From: CAVQJU01 sp963729215
Lineage (GTDB): Bacteria; Acidobacteriota; Vicinamibacteria; Vicinamibacterales; CAVVIG01
Reading direction: 5' to 3'
NCBI GenBank assembly: GCA_963729215.1
Contig: CAVSND010000028.1
Span: 1-64,000 of the forward strand
DNA: 64,000 nt
Shown: in pieces, positions 43,818 through 52,321 of the stretch
Numbering within the stretch: position 1 is the stretch's first letter
How the letters are laid out: each line of letters starts with the position of its first letter
The notes under the pieces: model-generated
Seen by the model: only the letters and a program-made list of their open reading frames with translations
The model's database searches: none
What the model was told of the DNA's origin: nothing
Position numbers and translations under genes: made by a program

Positions 43818-44499
43818 TCAGGTTCTGGGAAGCGTCTTGCCTCTTCTGGGCAACGCGGCCCTCTGCCGTCTCGCCGCCAGCCATACGAGGCCCGTGCCGA
43901 TGAGGAGGAGCGAAGCTGGGTTCCGGCGTCACCGCGAGACCGCTGCCCTGATACTCGTACCCTCCCAGACGGGCAAAACCGGTGAGCGGGGCCCGCTCGT
44001 AGAAGACCGAAGCCGTGCCTGAGCCGCTTACGGCCCCGTTGAAGAACACATGGTTGGGCAGCATTATCGCGAGCATCCCCGACCACTGCACCGGTCCGCT
44101 GAGAATGGCGCCCTGGAACGAGCTGTCCGGGATTACGAGCATTTTGGACGGGCCGGTGAACGAAAGAGAGCCGCTGACGTCAGCGTCGATGGTTCCCAGC
44201 GCCGCGTTGGCGATCGAGTGCCCGCTGAAGCTACCCGTTGTCTGCGTCAACGACACGGCCGCGCCGTCTCCGCATTCGAGGCAGAACCCCGGCGAAAAAC
44301 GGGTGATGTCGGACAGCTCGACATTGAAGTCAGGAAACGAGAGCGTCAGGTCCTGATGAACGTGGGCAAACAGCGGCTGTGCTTCCAGGAACACGCCGAC
44401 CGGGACCGGATCCGCGGAGGCGCGAACGGCGGGCCACGCCGTGGCGACGGTCAGCACAATCACGATGCGGACGATGCCAGCTCTCCGGCGACTGCGCAT
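43818..44499 (-). CDS. PEP-CTERM sorting-domain protein (one frame change)
   Basis: An exported protein of about 227 residues. The start at 44499 follows AAGGAG. The signal peptide ends VRASADP. The middle is beta-rich with a CLEC pair. With one C removed from CCC near 43920, the C-terminus becomes VTPEPASLLLIGTGLVWLA followed by ARRQRAALPRR, a classic PEP-CTERM tripartite tail recognised by exosortase. Without this correction it ends in a basic tail that does not look real. A sigma-54-like promoter lies upstream. Confidence 0.82.
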
Positions 44500-44548
44500 A
44501 CTCGCTCCTTCGCTCACCAGCGAACGGCTTGGACGACGTCAGCGCTAG

Positions 44549-44565
44549 AGCAAGAACCCTGCCCT
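44549..44565 (-). promoter_or_regulatory. Sigma-54-like promoter of the PEP-CTERM gene
   Basis: On the minus strand AGGGCAGGGTTCTTGCT holds GG at -24 and GC at -12 separated by the required 10 bases, with the -12 box TTGCT intact. PEP-CTERM genes are often controlled by an RpoN-dependent regulator (PrsR). Predicted start near 44537 gives a 38-base leader. Confidence 0.55.
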
Positions 44566-44599
44566 TGATGGCAGCCGCAACTCGACAATTCAGTTCTCG
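44561..44599. repeat. 39-bp dispersed repeat, copy 2
   Basis: Core GGCAGCCGCAACTCGACAAT, 37 of 39 identical to 42165-42203. It lies immediately upstream of the sigma-54-like promoter, where an activator or upstream element would sit. Confidence 0.7.
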
Positions 44600-44604
44600 A
44601 GCAT

Positions 44605-45576
44605 TCAGAACGACGCTTGAGGGATTTTCTTCTTCCCGCTCAACTCCGCCTCGGTCTGCAGGATGCTGGCCTTCGCAAAGTAGGTGAAGGCGTTCCATTT
44701 GCCGTATTTGCCTGCCAATTCCGGCATGACGGCTTCAGCGAGCGCATCGCCTGAGTTCCCGTGAGCTTTCTCGTCAGAGACCAGCTTCCGCAGTGTCGCA
44801 AGATAATCCCGGAGTGTCGTCAAATCCTGGGCATTTCCCACGTCGCCGTGTCCAGGCACGAACGTGTAGTCCGGTTCGCCTTTCGCCAACACGTCGAGCG
44901 TTTCGATCCACCGCCTCGTGGACGCATCGATCAGGTTCGGCATGGTCTGGCGAAAGAGCAGGTCGCCGCAGAAGGCGATCTTTGCATCGGGAATCAGCAC
45001 CACCGAGTCGCCGCCCGTGTGTCCGGGGAAACTACGCACGTGAATCTCTCGTGAGCCGAGGTAGAGATCCACGGATTCGTCGTAGACCACCGTCGGTGCC
45101 ACGAATGCCTCTATCGTGGCCGTTTGTTCCGGAGTGATCTCTCCTCTGCCGGCCGACTTCAGTCCATCGCTTAGCAGCCGCCGGTTTTCGGAGTGAATCC
45201 AGGCGCGCACGTTGCGCTGCGCCAGAACAATGGCGCCTGCCTCCGCGAAGACGCCATTACCCGCGACATGGTCCAGGTGATAGTGCGTATTGATCACGAA
45301 CCTGACAGGCAGCTTCGTCCGCTGACGAATCTCCGCCAGCAGCTGTCTGGCCGCGTCAGCGCTCGCGAATGTGTCGAGGACGAGGACGCCGTCATCGCCG
45401 ATCACAAATCCGGCATTCACTCCGGCAGGTTCTTTGGCGCCAGGGTCGTCAATGGCGGCCCACACGTCGGGCCCGATCTGTTTCAGGTTAAATGGCGACT
45501 CCACGGGCGCCCGGGCGCACGTCGACCCCGTGATGCAGAGAACGACGCCGAAAAGGAGGGAAGGGGACACCTTCAC
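44605..45576 (-). CDS. Exported MBL-fold hydrolase
   Basis: A 323-residue exported metallo-beta-lactamase-fold enzyme with a signal ending TCARAPV and a GTG start at 45576 (45570 also possible). The metal motif is THYHLDH, later ligands are FPGHTGGD and FCGDLLF, and the final His is in VPGHGDV, so both metal sites are complete. Proportions match the periplasmic quinoprotein-relay MBL group. The substrate is unknown. Confidence 0.85.
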   Translation of the reverse strand: MKVSPSLLFGVVLCITGSTCARAPVESPFNLKQIGPDVWAAIDDPGAKEPAGVNAGFVIGDDGVLVLDTFASADAARQLLAEIRQRTKLPVRFVINTHYHLDHVAGNGVFAEAGAIVLAQRNVRAWIHSENRRLLSDGLKSAGRGEITPEQTATIEAFVAPTVVYDESVDLYLGSREIHVRSFPGHTGGDSVVLIPDAKIAFCGDLLFRQTMPNLIDASTRRWIETLDVLAKGEPDYTFVPGHGDVGNAQDLTTLRDYLATLRKLVSDEKAHGNSGDALAEAVMPELAGKYGKWNAFTYFAKASILQTEAELSGKKKIPQASF

Positions 45577-45622
45577 GATGACAGGTTGGACGCCGGCCTC
45601 CGAGCCGTGGCCGGAGGAGGGT

Positions 45623-46846
45623 CTACGTATCCTGGGTATCAGGCGTCTGTGAGGCAATCGGCGGACGATTCGGCAGCTGCACGACAAAGGCGCTGCCTTC
45701 GCCGGGTGTCGAATGGCACGCGATCGATGCGCCCAGTTCGCGAACGCACTCCGCGACAATCGCAAGGCCGAGACCCGTTCCGCTGACGCCGAGCTCGCCA
45801 TCCAGGTGCGAGTGCGCGCGGAAAAAGCGGTCGAAAATGGCGGCCTGGTCGGAATCGGGAATGCCCAGGCCGTTGTCGCGAACGGAGAGAGCGTAGGCGC
45901 CGTCGTTGTGGTCCGCGGCGATTTCGACCCAGCGCTCGGGCTTGTCCGGATCGCAATACTTGATCGCGTTCGACACCAGGTTGAGGACAACGAGCTCCAA
46001 TCGCGCCGAGTCCACGACGATCGGCGGGAAGGACGCATCCACCCGGATGGTGACCGACCGTGACGCGGCCATGTCTTCGAGCTGGCGGGCCACTTCAACC
46101 GCCAACGCGTGGAGATCCGTCTCCTGCTGGCTGGGAACGTCCAGGACGTCGGTGAGCCTGGTGAGCCGTTCCAGATTCGTGACGAGGTGGGACAGGCGTT
46201 CGGTGTTCGACGAAATCGTCGAGGCGACCCGTTCGAACCGCTGCGGATCCCTTTGAACCACGGGCTGCCGGAGCATCGCCGACGCAAACATGAGAGTACC
46301 GATAGGCGTTCGCAGTTCGTGGCTCGCCATGCGGTTGAAGCTCTTGATCCGCTCGTTCCGCTCCTGAATGGTCGTCGTGTACTCGCTGACGAATGTGTCG
46401 ACGGTCGTCCGCATGAGCGTACGAGTTGCGTGGGTGAGCCGCCGAAGGAGCTCGAAACACTGTTGGGCCGTCGGCTTCAGGCCGAGACGCTCCGTCTCTT
46501 CCACGACGAACGCTTCCAGGAGTTCGCCCAGGATCTCGTACTCCCGCAACAACTGGTGGACCGATGCGCGCTGGTCGTGGCGAAGCATCCCGAGCTCGCG
46601 CGCCTTGTCGATGACCGCGGCATTGGCCGCGATCTCCTCGTCCGCGGGCGCCCGCAGGTAGGTGGCGATTTCGGCGATCAGCGTCGGGATGTGATCGAGC
46701 AGACTGTCGGAGGGAAACACCTCGTTCGGCCGCACGATCAGCAACTCGTTCAAGCGGGACAGCCAAAGGCCCGCCAGCGTGAGACGTTCCGCGGCGACAC
46801 GTTGCGACACCACACTCGCGTAGTTGTCCGCGGTGACTGGATTCAT
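45623..46846 (-). CDS. Soluble sensor histidine kinase
   Basis: A 407-residue kinase without membrane segments. The N-terminal ~150 residues resemble the RsbRD-type helical sensory domain (PTLIAEIATYLRAP, ARELGMLRHDQRASVHQLL). The phospho-acceptor is His176 in FNRMASHELRTP, and the ATPase boxes are NLVSNAIKY, DNGLGIP and GTGLGLAI. It has no adjacent response regulator. Start at 46846 was preferred to 46894 because the extra residues lie over an unrelated leader. Confidence 0.88.
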   Translation of the reverse strand: MNPVTADNYASVVSQRVAAERLTLAGLWLSRLNELLIVRPNEVFPSDSLLDHIPTLIAEIATYLRAPADEEIAANAAVIDKARELGMLRHDQRASVHQLLREYEILGELLEAFVVEETERLGLKPTAQQCFELLRRLTHATRTLMRTTVDTFVSEYTTTIQERNERIKSFNRMASHELRTPIGTLMFASAMLRQPVVQRDPQRFERVASTISSNTERLSHLVTNLERLTRLTDVLDVPSQQETDLHALAVEVARQLEDMAASRSVTIRVDASFPPIVVDSARLELVVLNLVSNAIKYCDPDKPERWVEIAADHNDGAYALSVRDNGLGIPDSDQAAIFDRFFRAHSHLDGELGVSGTGLGLAIVAECVRELGASIACHSTPGEGSAFVVQLPNRPPIASQTPDTQDT

Positions 46847-46962
46847 CGTGAAAAGTGGAATCCCAATCATACGGCACGGCTTCGCCGGGGACAACGCGCT
46901 GGCTGGCAGGGCCGACTACGGACGAGCTATTGGAGGCCGTGTCTCGCGTCGAACGGCGACGA

Positions 46963-47832
46963 TCAAGCCTTCGGTGCCGGCAGCCGCTCGGCCGGAATGC
47001 CGAGGGCCAGCGCGACCTTGCGGAGCCAGATCTGAATAGCCTGCACGTTGGCGCTGCCGGTGCGCAGCAGCTGTTTCTGGGCCGGCGTGAGCGCTTCGAG
47101 GGCGGGATCGACGTACGCGTAACCCGTTCCTCCCTCCGGACGGATGGCGATGGGATCGGCGACGACCGGCGTCTTGAGCAGCGAGACGATCGCGAGCTCC
47201 AGCGTGCGATCGAATGACAGGCCGGTGCCCAGATCCCGATGCGCTTCCTCGATGCGCGGCTTGAGGGTGGCGTAGAGCCTCGCCGCGCCCGCCGGATCGA
47301 TGGATGCGGCCGCCGCCGCGAACCGATCGTAGCGCTCGTAGCTGCGTGTATCAATCAGCAGGCGGCCGTTGCGATCCGTCACCTTGAAGCCCGCCGTGGG
47401 ACGCAGGGTGCGGAGGTGCACCACCGGCGTTGGTCCCTCGGCGACGTTCGACACCACGACGGCAAAATTGCGAATCAGCCCGTCGGACATCAGCCACGCC
47501 GCCACGCTCGCCTGCGACGAGAGTTGCTTCAGGAGTTCGCGGACGAGCGGATCGGTCTGGTCGAGCGGCGGAACGGTGATGGGCGCAGGATTGCCGCCAA
47601 GCGGTCGATCGGCTCCCCTGGACGCCGTGGCCGGCGGTGTCGTCGCAACCTTGTCCGCCGAGCGTCGTTTGATGACGGCGACATACGTCGCGATGGCCGC
47701 CACGATGGCGAAGACCACGACGATGATCCATTTCGTGGTGTGCGATGGCGAGGGCCGGTTCTCGGGGCCGGACGGCGTTCGCAGCAGGTCGTAGTTCCCC
47801 ACGTCCGGCGTTCGCGTGATCGACTCGGCCAT
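46963..47832 (-). CDS. DUF3014 membrane-anchored protein
   Basis: A 289-residue protein with one membrane segment (KWIIVVVFAIVAAIATYVAVI), a Pro-rich linker and a C-terminal DUF3014 domain (LKQLSSQASVAAWLMSDGLIRNFAVVVSNV, TPVVHLRTLRPTAGF). The function of the family is unknown. The domain should face the periplasm. It lies alone between the kinase and the HupE-like operon. Confidence 0.85.
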   Translation of the reverse strand: MAESITRTPDVGNYDLLRTPSGPENRPSPSHTTKWIIVVVFAIVAAIATYVAVIKRRSADKVATTPPATASRGADRPLGGNPAPITVPPLDQTDPLVRELLKQLSSQASVAAWLMSDGLIRNFAVVVSNVAEGPTPVVHLRTLRPTAGFKVTDRNGRLLIDTRSYERYDRFAAAAASIDPAGAARLYATLKPRIEEAHRDLGTGLSFDRTLELAIVSLLKTPVVADPIAIRPEGGTGYAYVDPALEALTPAQKQLLRTGSANVQAIQIWLRKVALALGIPAERLPAPKA

Positions 47833-47919
47833 ATCGGTTCCCTCTCTTCATTGTCTGAGAACGGCCGCCAAAAAGGTACAGCTTTGAAATGCTGAGTCGT
47901 GACGGAAGCTGGCCCTCGC

Positions 47920-48676
47920 TTACTGCATGACTTGATCGGGTATCGCCGGATGGCTCGGCAGCGCGTAGACGTCCATCGGCTTCAGCGCCGTGTGCTTGTC
48001 ATGCCGGTTCTGGGAGACCCAGTCGAAGTACCCGGCGGCTACGAGTTTGAGCGTGACCTTCCCCGCGGTCTTGTTCTCCCAGAACCACCCATGAATACCC
48101 GTGCTGGGGGCGACGAATGTACCGTGCCGCTCGCTCTTGTCCGCCTTGTCGTCCAGTTCGTAGCTCTCGTAGTAGTCCGTGCCTTCCTTGCCCGCGGGCT
48201 TCACATCCGGCTCGCCATGGAACTCGAAGGGGACGGGGGCGCTTGTCGTCCAGGAGTACAGGAGCCCGGCGCCCTTCTTCATGTTGTATTTGATTTCCAT
48301 CCCTTCGCCTGGCGCGAGGACGATTTCGCGTGAGTCCATCTGAAAGCGGCTGGCTTGCGGGATGAACGCGCCCGTGACCGTCGGTGCGTCGCCGTTGGCC
48401 GACGCATGCAGCTCCGGCATGATCACGGCGGTTTCGGCGGCCGCTGGCGCCGGCTTTTCTGCAGCGCTTGCAGGTGTCGCCGGTTTCTGTGAGGCGTTCG
48501 CGAGTGCCGTCAGGCCCAACGCGCGGCCCGTCCCGACCGGATCGATGCCGTATTCGGCGGGGAGCACGAAGAGCACCAGGATGATCACCGCGACGAAAAG
48601 ACGCGATGACTGTCGCCGTGAGGATGGCGCGGGTCGAAGGGGCTCCGACAGGAGAAATGCCTTGATCGATGGTCAC
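47920..48676 (-). CDS. Membrane-anchored periplasmic protein, partner of the HupE-like gene (one frame change)
   Basis: About 251 residues. The GTG start overlaps the HupE-like stop (GTGA). Removing one C near 48663 gives an N-terminus EPLRPAPSSRRQSSRLFVAV that runs straight into the membrane helix (IILVLFVLPAEYGID). The periplasmic domain has GAFIPQASRFQMDSREIVLA, FEFHGEPDVKPAG, HGTFVAPSTGIHGWFW and VTLKLVAAGYFDW. I do not recognise this domain by name; a role with the HupE-like protein in metal handling is inference. Confidence 0.75.
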
Positions 48677-49396
48677 AGTTGCACCGCGTATCCCGTGAGC
48701 TGATATCCGACGAGCATGAATCCGCCAATCATGAGGAGGGTGTTTGTCGCGAACGCGTGCCGCAGAAATCCGGGACGGGTACGCCAGTAGCTCAAACCAA
48801 TGAACACCGCGGTGAGCGCCAGGCCCTGGCCGATTTCCACGCCGACGTTGAAGCTCACGATATTGGCCACCAGGCCGCTCGGCGAGAGCGCGAACTCCTG
48901 AAGCTTCGTGGCCAGGCCGAATCCGTGAAACAGGCCGAACACGAGCACCGCAATTCGCGTGTCCGGCTGGAACCCGAACACCCGCCTGAACCCGTCCATG
49001 TTGTCGAACGCTTTGTACACCACCGAAAAGCCGATGATCGCGTCGACGAGGTAGGGATTGGCGTGCACGCCTCCCAGGACGCCCAGCAGCAGCGTGACGC
49101 TGTGCCCGATGGTGAAGAGGCTCACGTACAGGAGGACATCTTTCAGCCGGTAGAGAAAGAAGATGACGCCGACCAGAAACAAGCAGGTGGTCGTACCCCG
49201 TCACCATGTGCTTGGCGCCGAGATACAGAAACACGGCAACCGCCCGGCCCTGATTCGCGACGACGAACGCGGCGTCGCGCTTCGACACGTTATGAGCGAA
49301 CACATCGGCAGGCAGCGCAAAGGCGAACACCAGTAGCGCGCCGAGGACCAGGAGGGACCGGGACCCTGTCGTGATCGTAGTGATCGCTGACCTCAT
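48673..49396 (-). CDS. HupE/UreJ-like membrane protein (one frame change)
   Basis: About 240 residues with a signal peptide (ending DVFAHNV) and six or seven hydrophobic segments. The HupE family motif HMVTGYDHLLFLVGV is complete once one T is removed near 49185; GHSVTLL, FGLFHGFGLA and NVGVEIGQ are the other conserved segments. HupE/UreJ proteins transport nickel or related metals. It heads a two-gene operon with the protein encoded at 47920-48676, sharing a GTGA stop/start. Confidence 0.82.
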
Positions 49397-49503
49397 CGTT
49401 GGAATCTGCTCCACGCCAGAGCGTAGCATGCGTGGCAACCGGAGGGAGAGGTCCGGTGGAACGTGGTTGTGTATTGGCTGGAGACAGGGGTGTCAGCGAA
49501 CCG

Positions 49504-49593
49504 TCACGCGCCGCGATTGAGCAGGATCTTCAGGCCCCAGTACACGACAACCAGCGCCATCACAGCCAGCACGATGTTCACCAGCGTCAGCAT
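49504..49593 (-). CDS. 29-residue membrane microprotein
   Basis: MLTLVNIVLAVMALVVVYWG followed by LKILLNRGA and a stop is one hydrophobic helix with a positive tail. GGAGG lies 5 bases before the ATG, the strongest evidence that it is translated. The HupE-like gene begins 107 bases downstream on the same strand. The family is not recognised; small single-helix proteins often regulate larger membrane proteins. Confidence 0.5.
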   Translation of the reverse strand: MLTLVNIVLAVMALVVVYWGLKILLNRGA

Positions 49594-49732
49594 CGAGACC
49601 TCCGTTCGATAGACGGTGCTTCAAACGTCGTGCCGCCGCGTTGAGGGGCTGGCGCTGTTCAAAGAGGCTCTTGGCCCGTCTCAAGAGATTGTGAGCGATC
49701 GATGTCGAGGTGACCAACAGGTACATATCAAG

Positions 49733-50875
49733 TCAGGCCGATCGCCGGTCGGACAGCCAGGCCAGGAGTCGATCGGTTGGCCAGCAGTTGACGATGCGTT
49801 CCGGCGGAATCCCCGCGAGCCTGGCGTGCGCAAGGGCGGTGGCCACGTACGCGAACTGGTCGATGGTGTGCGCGTCGCTGTCGAGCGCAAACAGGCAGCC
49901 GGCCGACAACGCGCGCCCGGCAAGCGTGAAGTCGAGATCCTGGCGGGCCGGGTCGCCGTCGATCTCCACGGCCACTCGCTCGGCCGCGGCCACCTCGAAC
50001 ACGGCGTTCCAGTCGGCGGCGATTCCGGCGCGGGCGGAGGAAACGCGGCCGCGGGGGTGGGCGAGCACGCGGACCATCGGGTTGCGGACCGCCCTGAGCA
50101 TTCGCGGTGTTTGATCGGTCTGCAGCCGCAGTTGCGAGTGGGGCGCGGCAAGAACGAGCTCGAATTCGGCCGCCTCGTCCGCTGACAGATCCAAATCACC
50201 GTCGACGCTGATGTTCGCCTCGACGCCCTTGATGAGTCTGAACTTCCCCTCGAACGTCGCGTTCAAAGAGTCGATGGCCGTGTGCTGGGCTCGCGCCTCG
50301 TCCATCGACATGCCGCGGGCGATCTTGAGGCCGTGGGAGTGATCCGTCACAGCCGCGCGAGACCAGCCGAGCGCGATGGCTGCCGCGGCGATCTCGTCGA
50401 GGCTCGGCCTGCCGTCGCTCCAGGCGGAATGCATCTGCATGTCGCCGCGGTAGTCGGACGTCGCCGGCCCGCCAAGCGAAGAATCCTCGAGCACTTGTCT
50501 GACGGCCGCCCGGCTGAGAAAATTCGTCCGAAGGTCGCGACGACGCTGGACATCCGCGGCGCGGCCGCTCGCCGCCACGGCGCGCTCGACGGTTTCCGAC
50601 GCGCCGGTTGCGAGCACCTCGAGAATCACCCGTGTCGAGGAGGGCCCGATGCCCGCGATTTTGGAGAGCTTGCCGTCTGTCCCTATCAGGTCGCCGAGTG
50701 GACGCTCGAGCTCGAACACCGCCTCGGCCGCGCGCTTATAGCCGAACGTCTTTTGCTTCGACTCCTGCACGAACGCCAGATCCTGCAGCAGGCCTTCTGC
50801 AACGCCGTTGACATCGATTTTCATCGCCGGGGGAGCTTTTGCAAGGCTGGAGCCGCGCCCGTTACGCTTCGCCAT
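49733..50875 (-). CDS. PHP-domain protein with PolX-like helix-hairpin-helix region
   Basis: A 380-residue protein. Residues ~20-110 resemble the HhH region of PolX (LGDLIGTDGKLSKIAGIGPSS). Residues ~145-380 are a PHP domain: MQMHSAWSDGRPSLDE provides the HxH-type metal site, VTDHSHGLKIARGM the second, LIKGVEANI and LAHPRG further ligands, and LDSDAHTI the last. The PolX palm (nucleotidyltransferase) is absent, so it is probably a phosphoesterase or nuclease. Start at 50875 follows the family. Confidence 0.82.
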   Translation of the reverse strand: MAKRNGRGSSLAKAPPAMKIDVNGVAEGLLQDLAFVQESKQKTFGYKRAAEAVFELERPLGDLIGTDGKLSKIAGIGPSSTRVILEVLATGASETVERAVAASGRAADVQRRRDLRTNFLSRAAVRQVLEDSSLGGPATSDYRGDMQMHSAWSDGRPSLDEIAAAAIALGWSRAAVTDHSHGLKIARGMSMDEARAQHTAIDSLNATFEGKFRLIKGVEANISVDGDLDLSADEAAEFELVLAAPHSQLRLQTDQTPRMLRAVRNPMVRVLAHPRGRVSSARAGIAADWNAVFEVAAAERVAVEIDGDPARQDLDFTLAGRALSAGCLFALDSDAHTIDQFAYVATALAHARLAGIPPERIVNCWPTDRLLAWLSDRRSA

Positions 50876-51001
50876 CGCATACGTTGTACATGAGACTGTC
50901 CCTCCCGGTGAAACGCTCAGCTCGCAGTTCACCGGATGTCGATTCCGGCACGGCTCGATCGACGAGATAATGGGCGGCCACAGTCGTCCGGGGAGGCGAA
51001 G

Positions 51002-51376
51002 ATGTCGAGAAACAAGCTGATTGCGTTGTGGGTGGTTCAGGCACTGCTGGCTGCGCTGTTCCTGTTTGCGGGTGGGTTCAAGCTGGTGGCGTCAGCCGAA
51101 CAGATGAAAGGGCCCATCGATCTGCCGGTCGGGTTCATCCGGTTCATTGGCGTCTGCGAAGTGCTCGGTGCGCTGGGCCTCATCCTTCCGGGGTTGCTGC
51201 GCATTCGAGTGGGTCTCACGCCGCTGGCCGCGGGCGGGCTCGTCATCATCATGATCGGCGCCACCGTGCTCAATGCCATTGGACTGGGCATCCTGATGGC
51301 GGTGCCGACGCTCGTCATCGGGATGCTCGCCGCATTCGTCGCATTCGGCCGGCGGCGTCCGCCGGCACACGGTTGA
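51002..51376 (+). CDS. DoxX-like integral membrane protein
   Basis: A 124-residue protein with four hydrophobic segments. ALWVVQALLAALFLFAGGFK and PVGFIRFIGVCEVLGALGL are DoxX-family segments, and PLAAGGLVIIMIGATVLN follows. Family members take part in thiosulfate or quinone metabolism in archaea but are mostly uncharacterised. The ATG at 51002 begins at the family start. Its last 62 bases overlap the convergent EamA gene. Confidence 0.85.
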   Translation: MSRNKLIALWVVQALLAALFLFAGGFKLVASAEQMKGPIDLPVGFIRFIGVCEVLGALGLILPGLLRIRVGLTPLAAGGLVIIMIGATVLNAIGLGILMAVPTLVIGMLAAFVAFGRRRPPAHG

Positions 51377-52235
51377 CGACGTAGATGCCCGCGAGGACCA
51401 GCAGGCCGCCGACCGCCTGGACGGCCGTCAGGGACTCGCCGAGCAGCGGGACGGACAGCAGCGCCGTGAGCGGCAACTGTGCGAGAAAGCCGACCGACAT
51501 CACGGTTGCCGGCAGATGTCCGAGGGCGTAGACGATGGCGAAGTACGCCGTCAGCTGGCTGATGAGACCCAGACCGATGAGAGACGCCCACGAATGCGCG
51601 GCGTACCCGCGCAGCGGCACGCCTAAGGCGAGACACACCACGAGCGAGGTCGTCACGCTGCCGAGAATGGCCAGCGAGCTGAAGGTCAGCGTGTCCATGC
51701 TGGCGCGGACGCGTTCGGTGGTCATGAGATAGGCCGCGAAGAAGACGGCGGCCGCGAGCGCGAGCATGTCGCCCGCCGCGTTCCCGAACGCCACACGGTC
51801 GCCGCTCGATGTGGCGTCGGCCGCCACGATGGCCGCGCAGCCCGTCAGCGCAAGGGCCAGCCCCCACCAGAACTTCGCCTGCGGCCGCCTGCGAAAAAAG
51901 AACCATGTGCCGAGGCCCACGAAGACCGGCGCGTTGTTGCCAAGCATCACGGCCGTCGTTGCCGACGTTTTCATGACGCCCGTGTTGTAAAGCAACAGAT
52001 CGAAGCCGAAAAATACGCCGCCGGCGACCGCCAGCCATGCCGCCCTCGGCGACGGCGGTGCGAGGTCGCGCCGAGCGGCCCGCCACGGCAGCAGGACGAC
52101 CGCGGCGATCGCCACCCGGTAGAACGCCGACGCAGGTCCGGACACGCCGGCCCAGCGCACGAAGATCGCGGACCAGGTCATGCCGAGCACGGCAACAGCC
52201 AGTGCCGCGTATGCGGGCCATCGTCGTGAGGCCAT
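51315..52235 (-). CDS. EamA-family (DMT) transporter
   Basis: A 306-residue transporter with ten hydrophobic segments in two EamA halves. The first half has VLGMTWSAIFVRWAGVSG and LLPWRAARRDLAP. The second has TYSLIFGLGL-like ISQLTAYFAIVYALGHLPATVMSV followed by LPLTALLSVPLLGESLTAVQ, the characteristic late motif. Substrate unknown; family members export amino acids or metabolites. The start at 52235 gives the standard length. Confidence 0.87.
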   Translation of the reverse strand: MASRRWPAYAALAVAVLGMTWSAIFVRWAGVSGPASAFYRVAIAAVVLLPWRAARRDLAPPSPRAAWLAVAGGVFFGFDLLLYNTGVMKTSATTAVMLGNNAPVFVGLGTWFFFRRRPQAKFWWGLALALTGCAAIVAADATSSGDRVAFGNAAGDMLALAAAVFFAAYLMTTERVRASMDTLTFSSLAILGSVTTSLVVCLALGVPLRGYAAHSWASLIGLGLISQLTAYFAIVYALGHLPATVMSVGFLAQLPLTALLSVPLLGESLTAVQAVGGLLVLAGIYVVNRVPADAAGRMRRMRRASR

Positions 52236-52321
52236 TGGGGGACGATGAGGATATCCGATCGGCGGACTGCTTGTAACAATTGCGGGCCGGTCGTCCGTGT
52301 AGTAGCGTCTCGCGAACCGAG

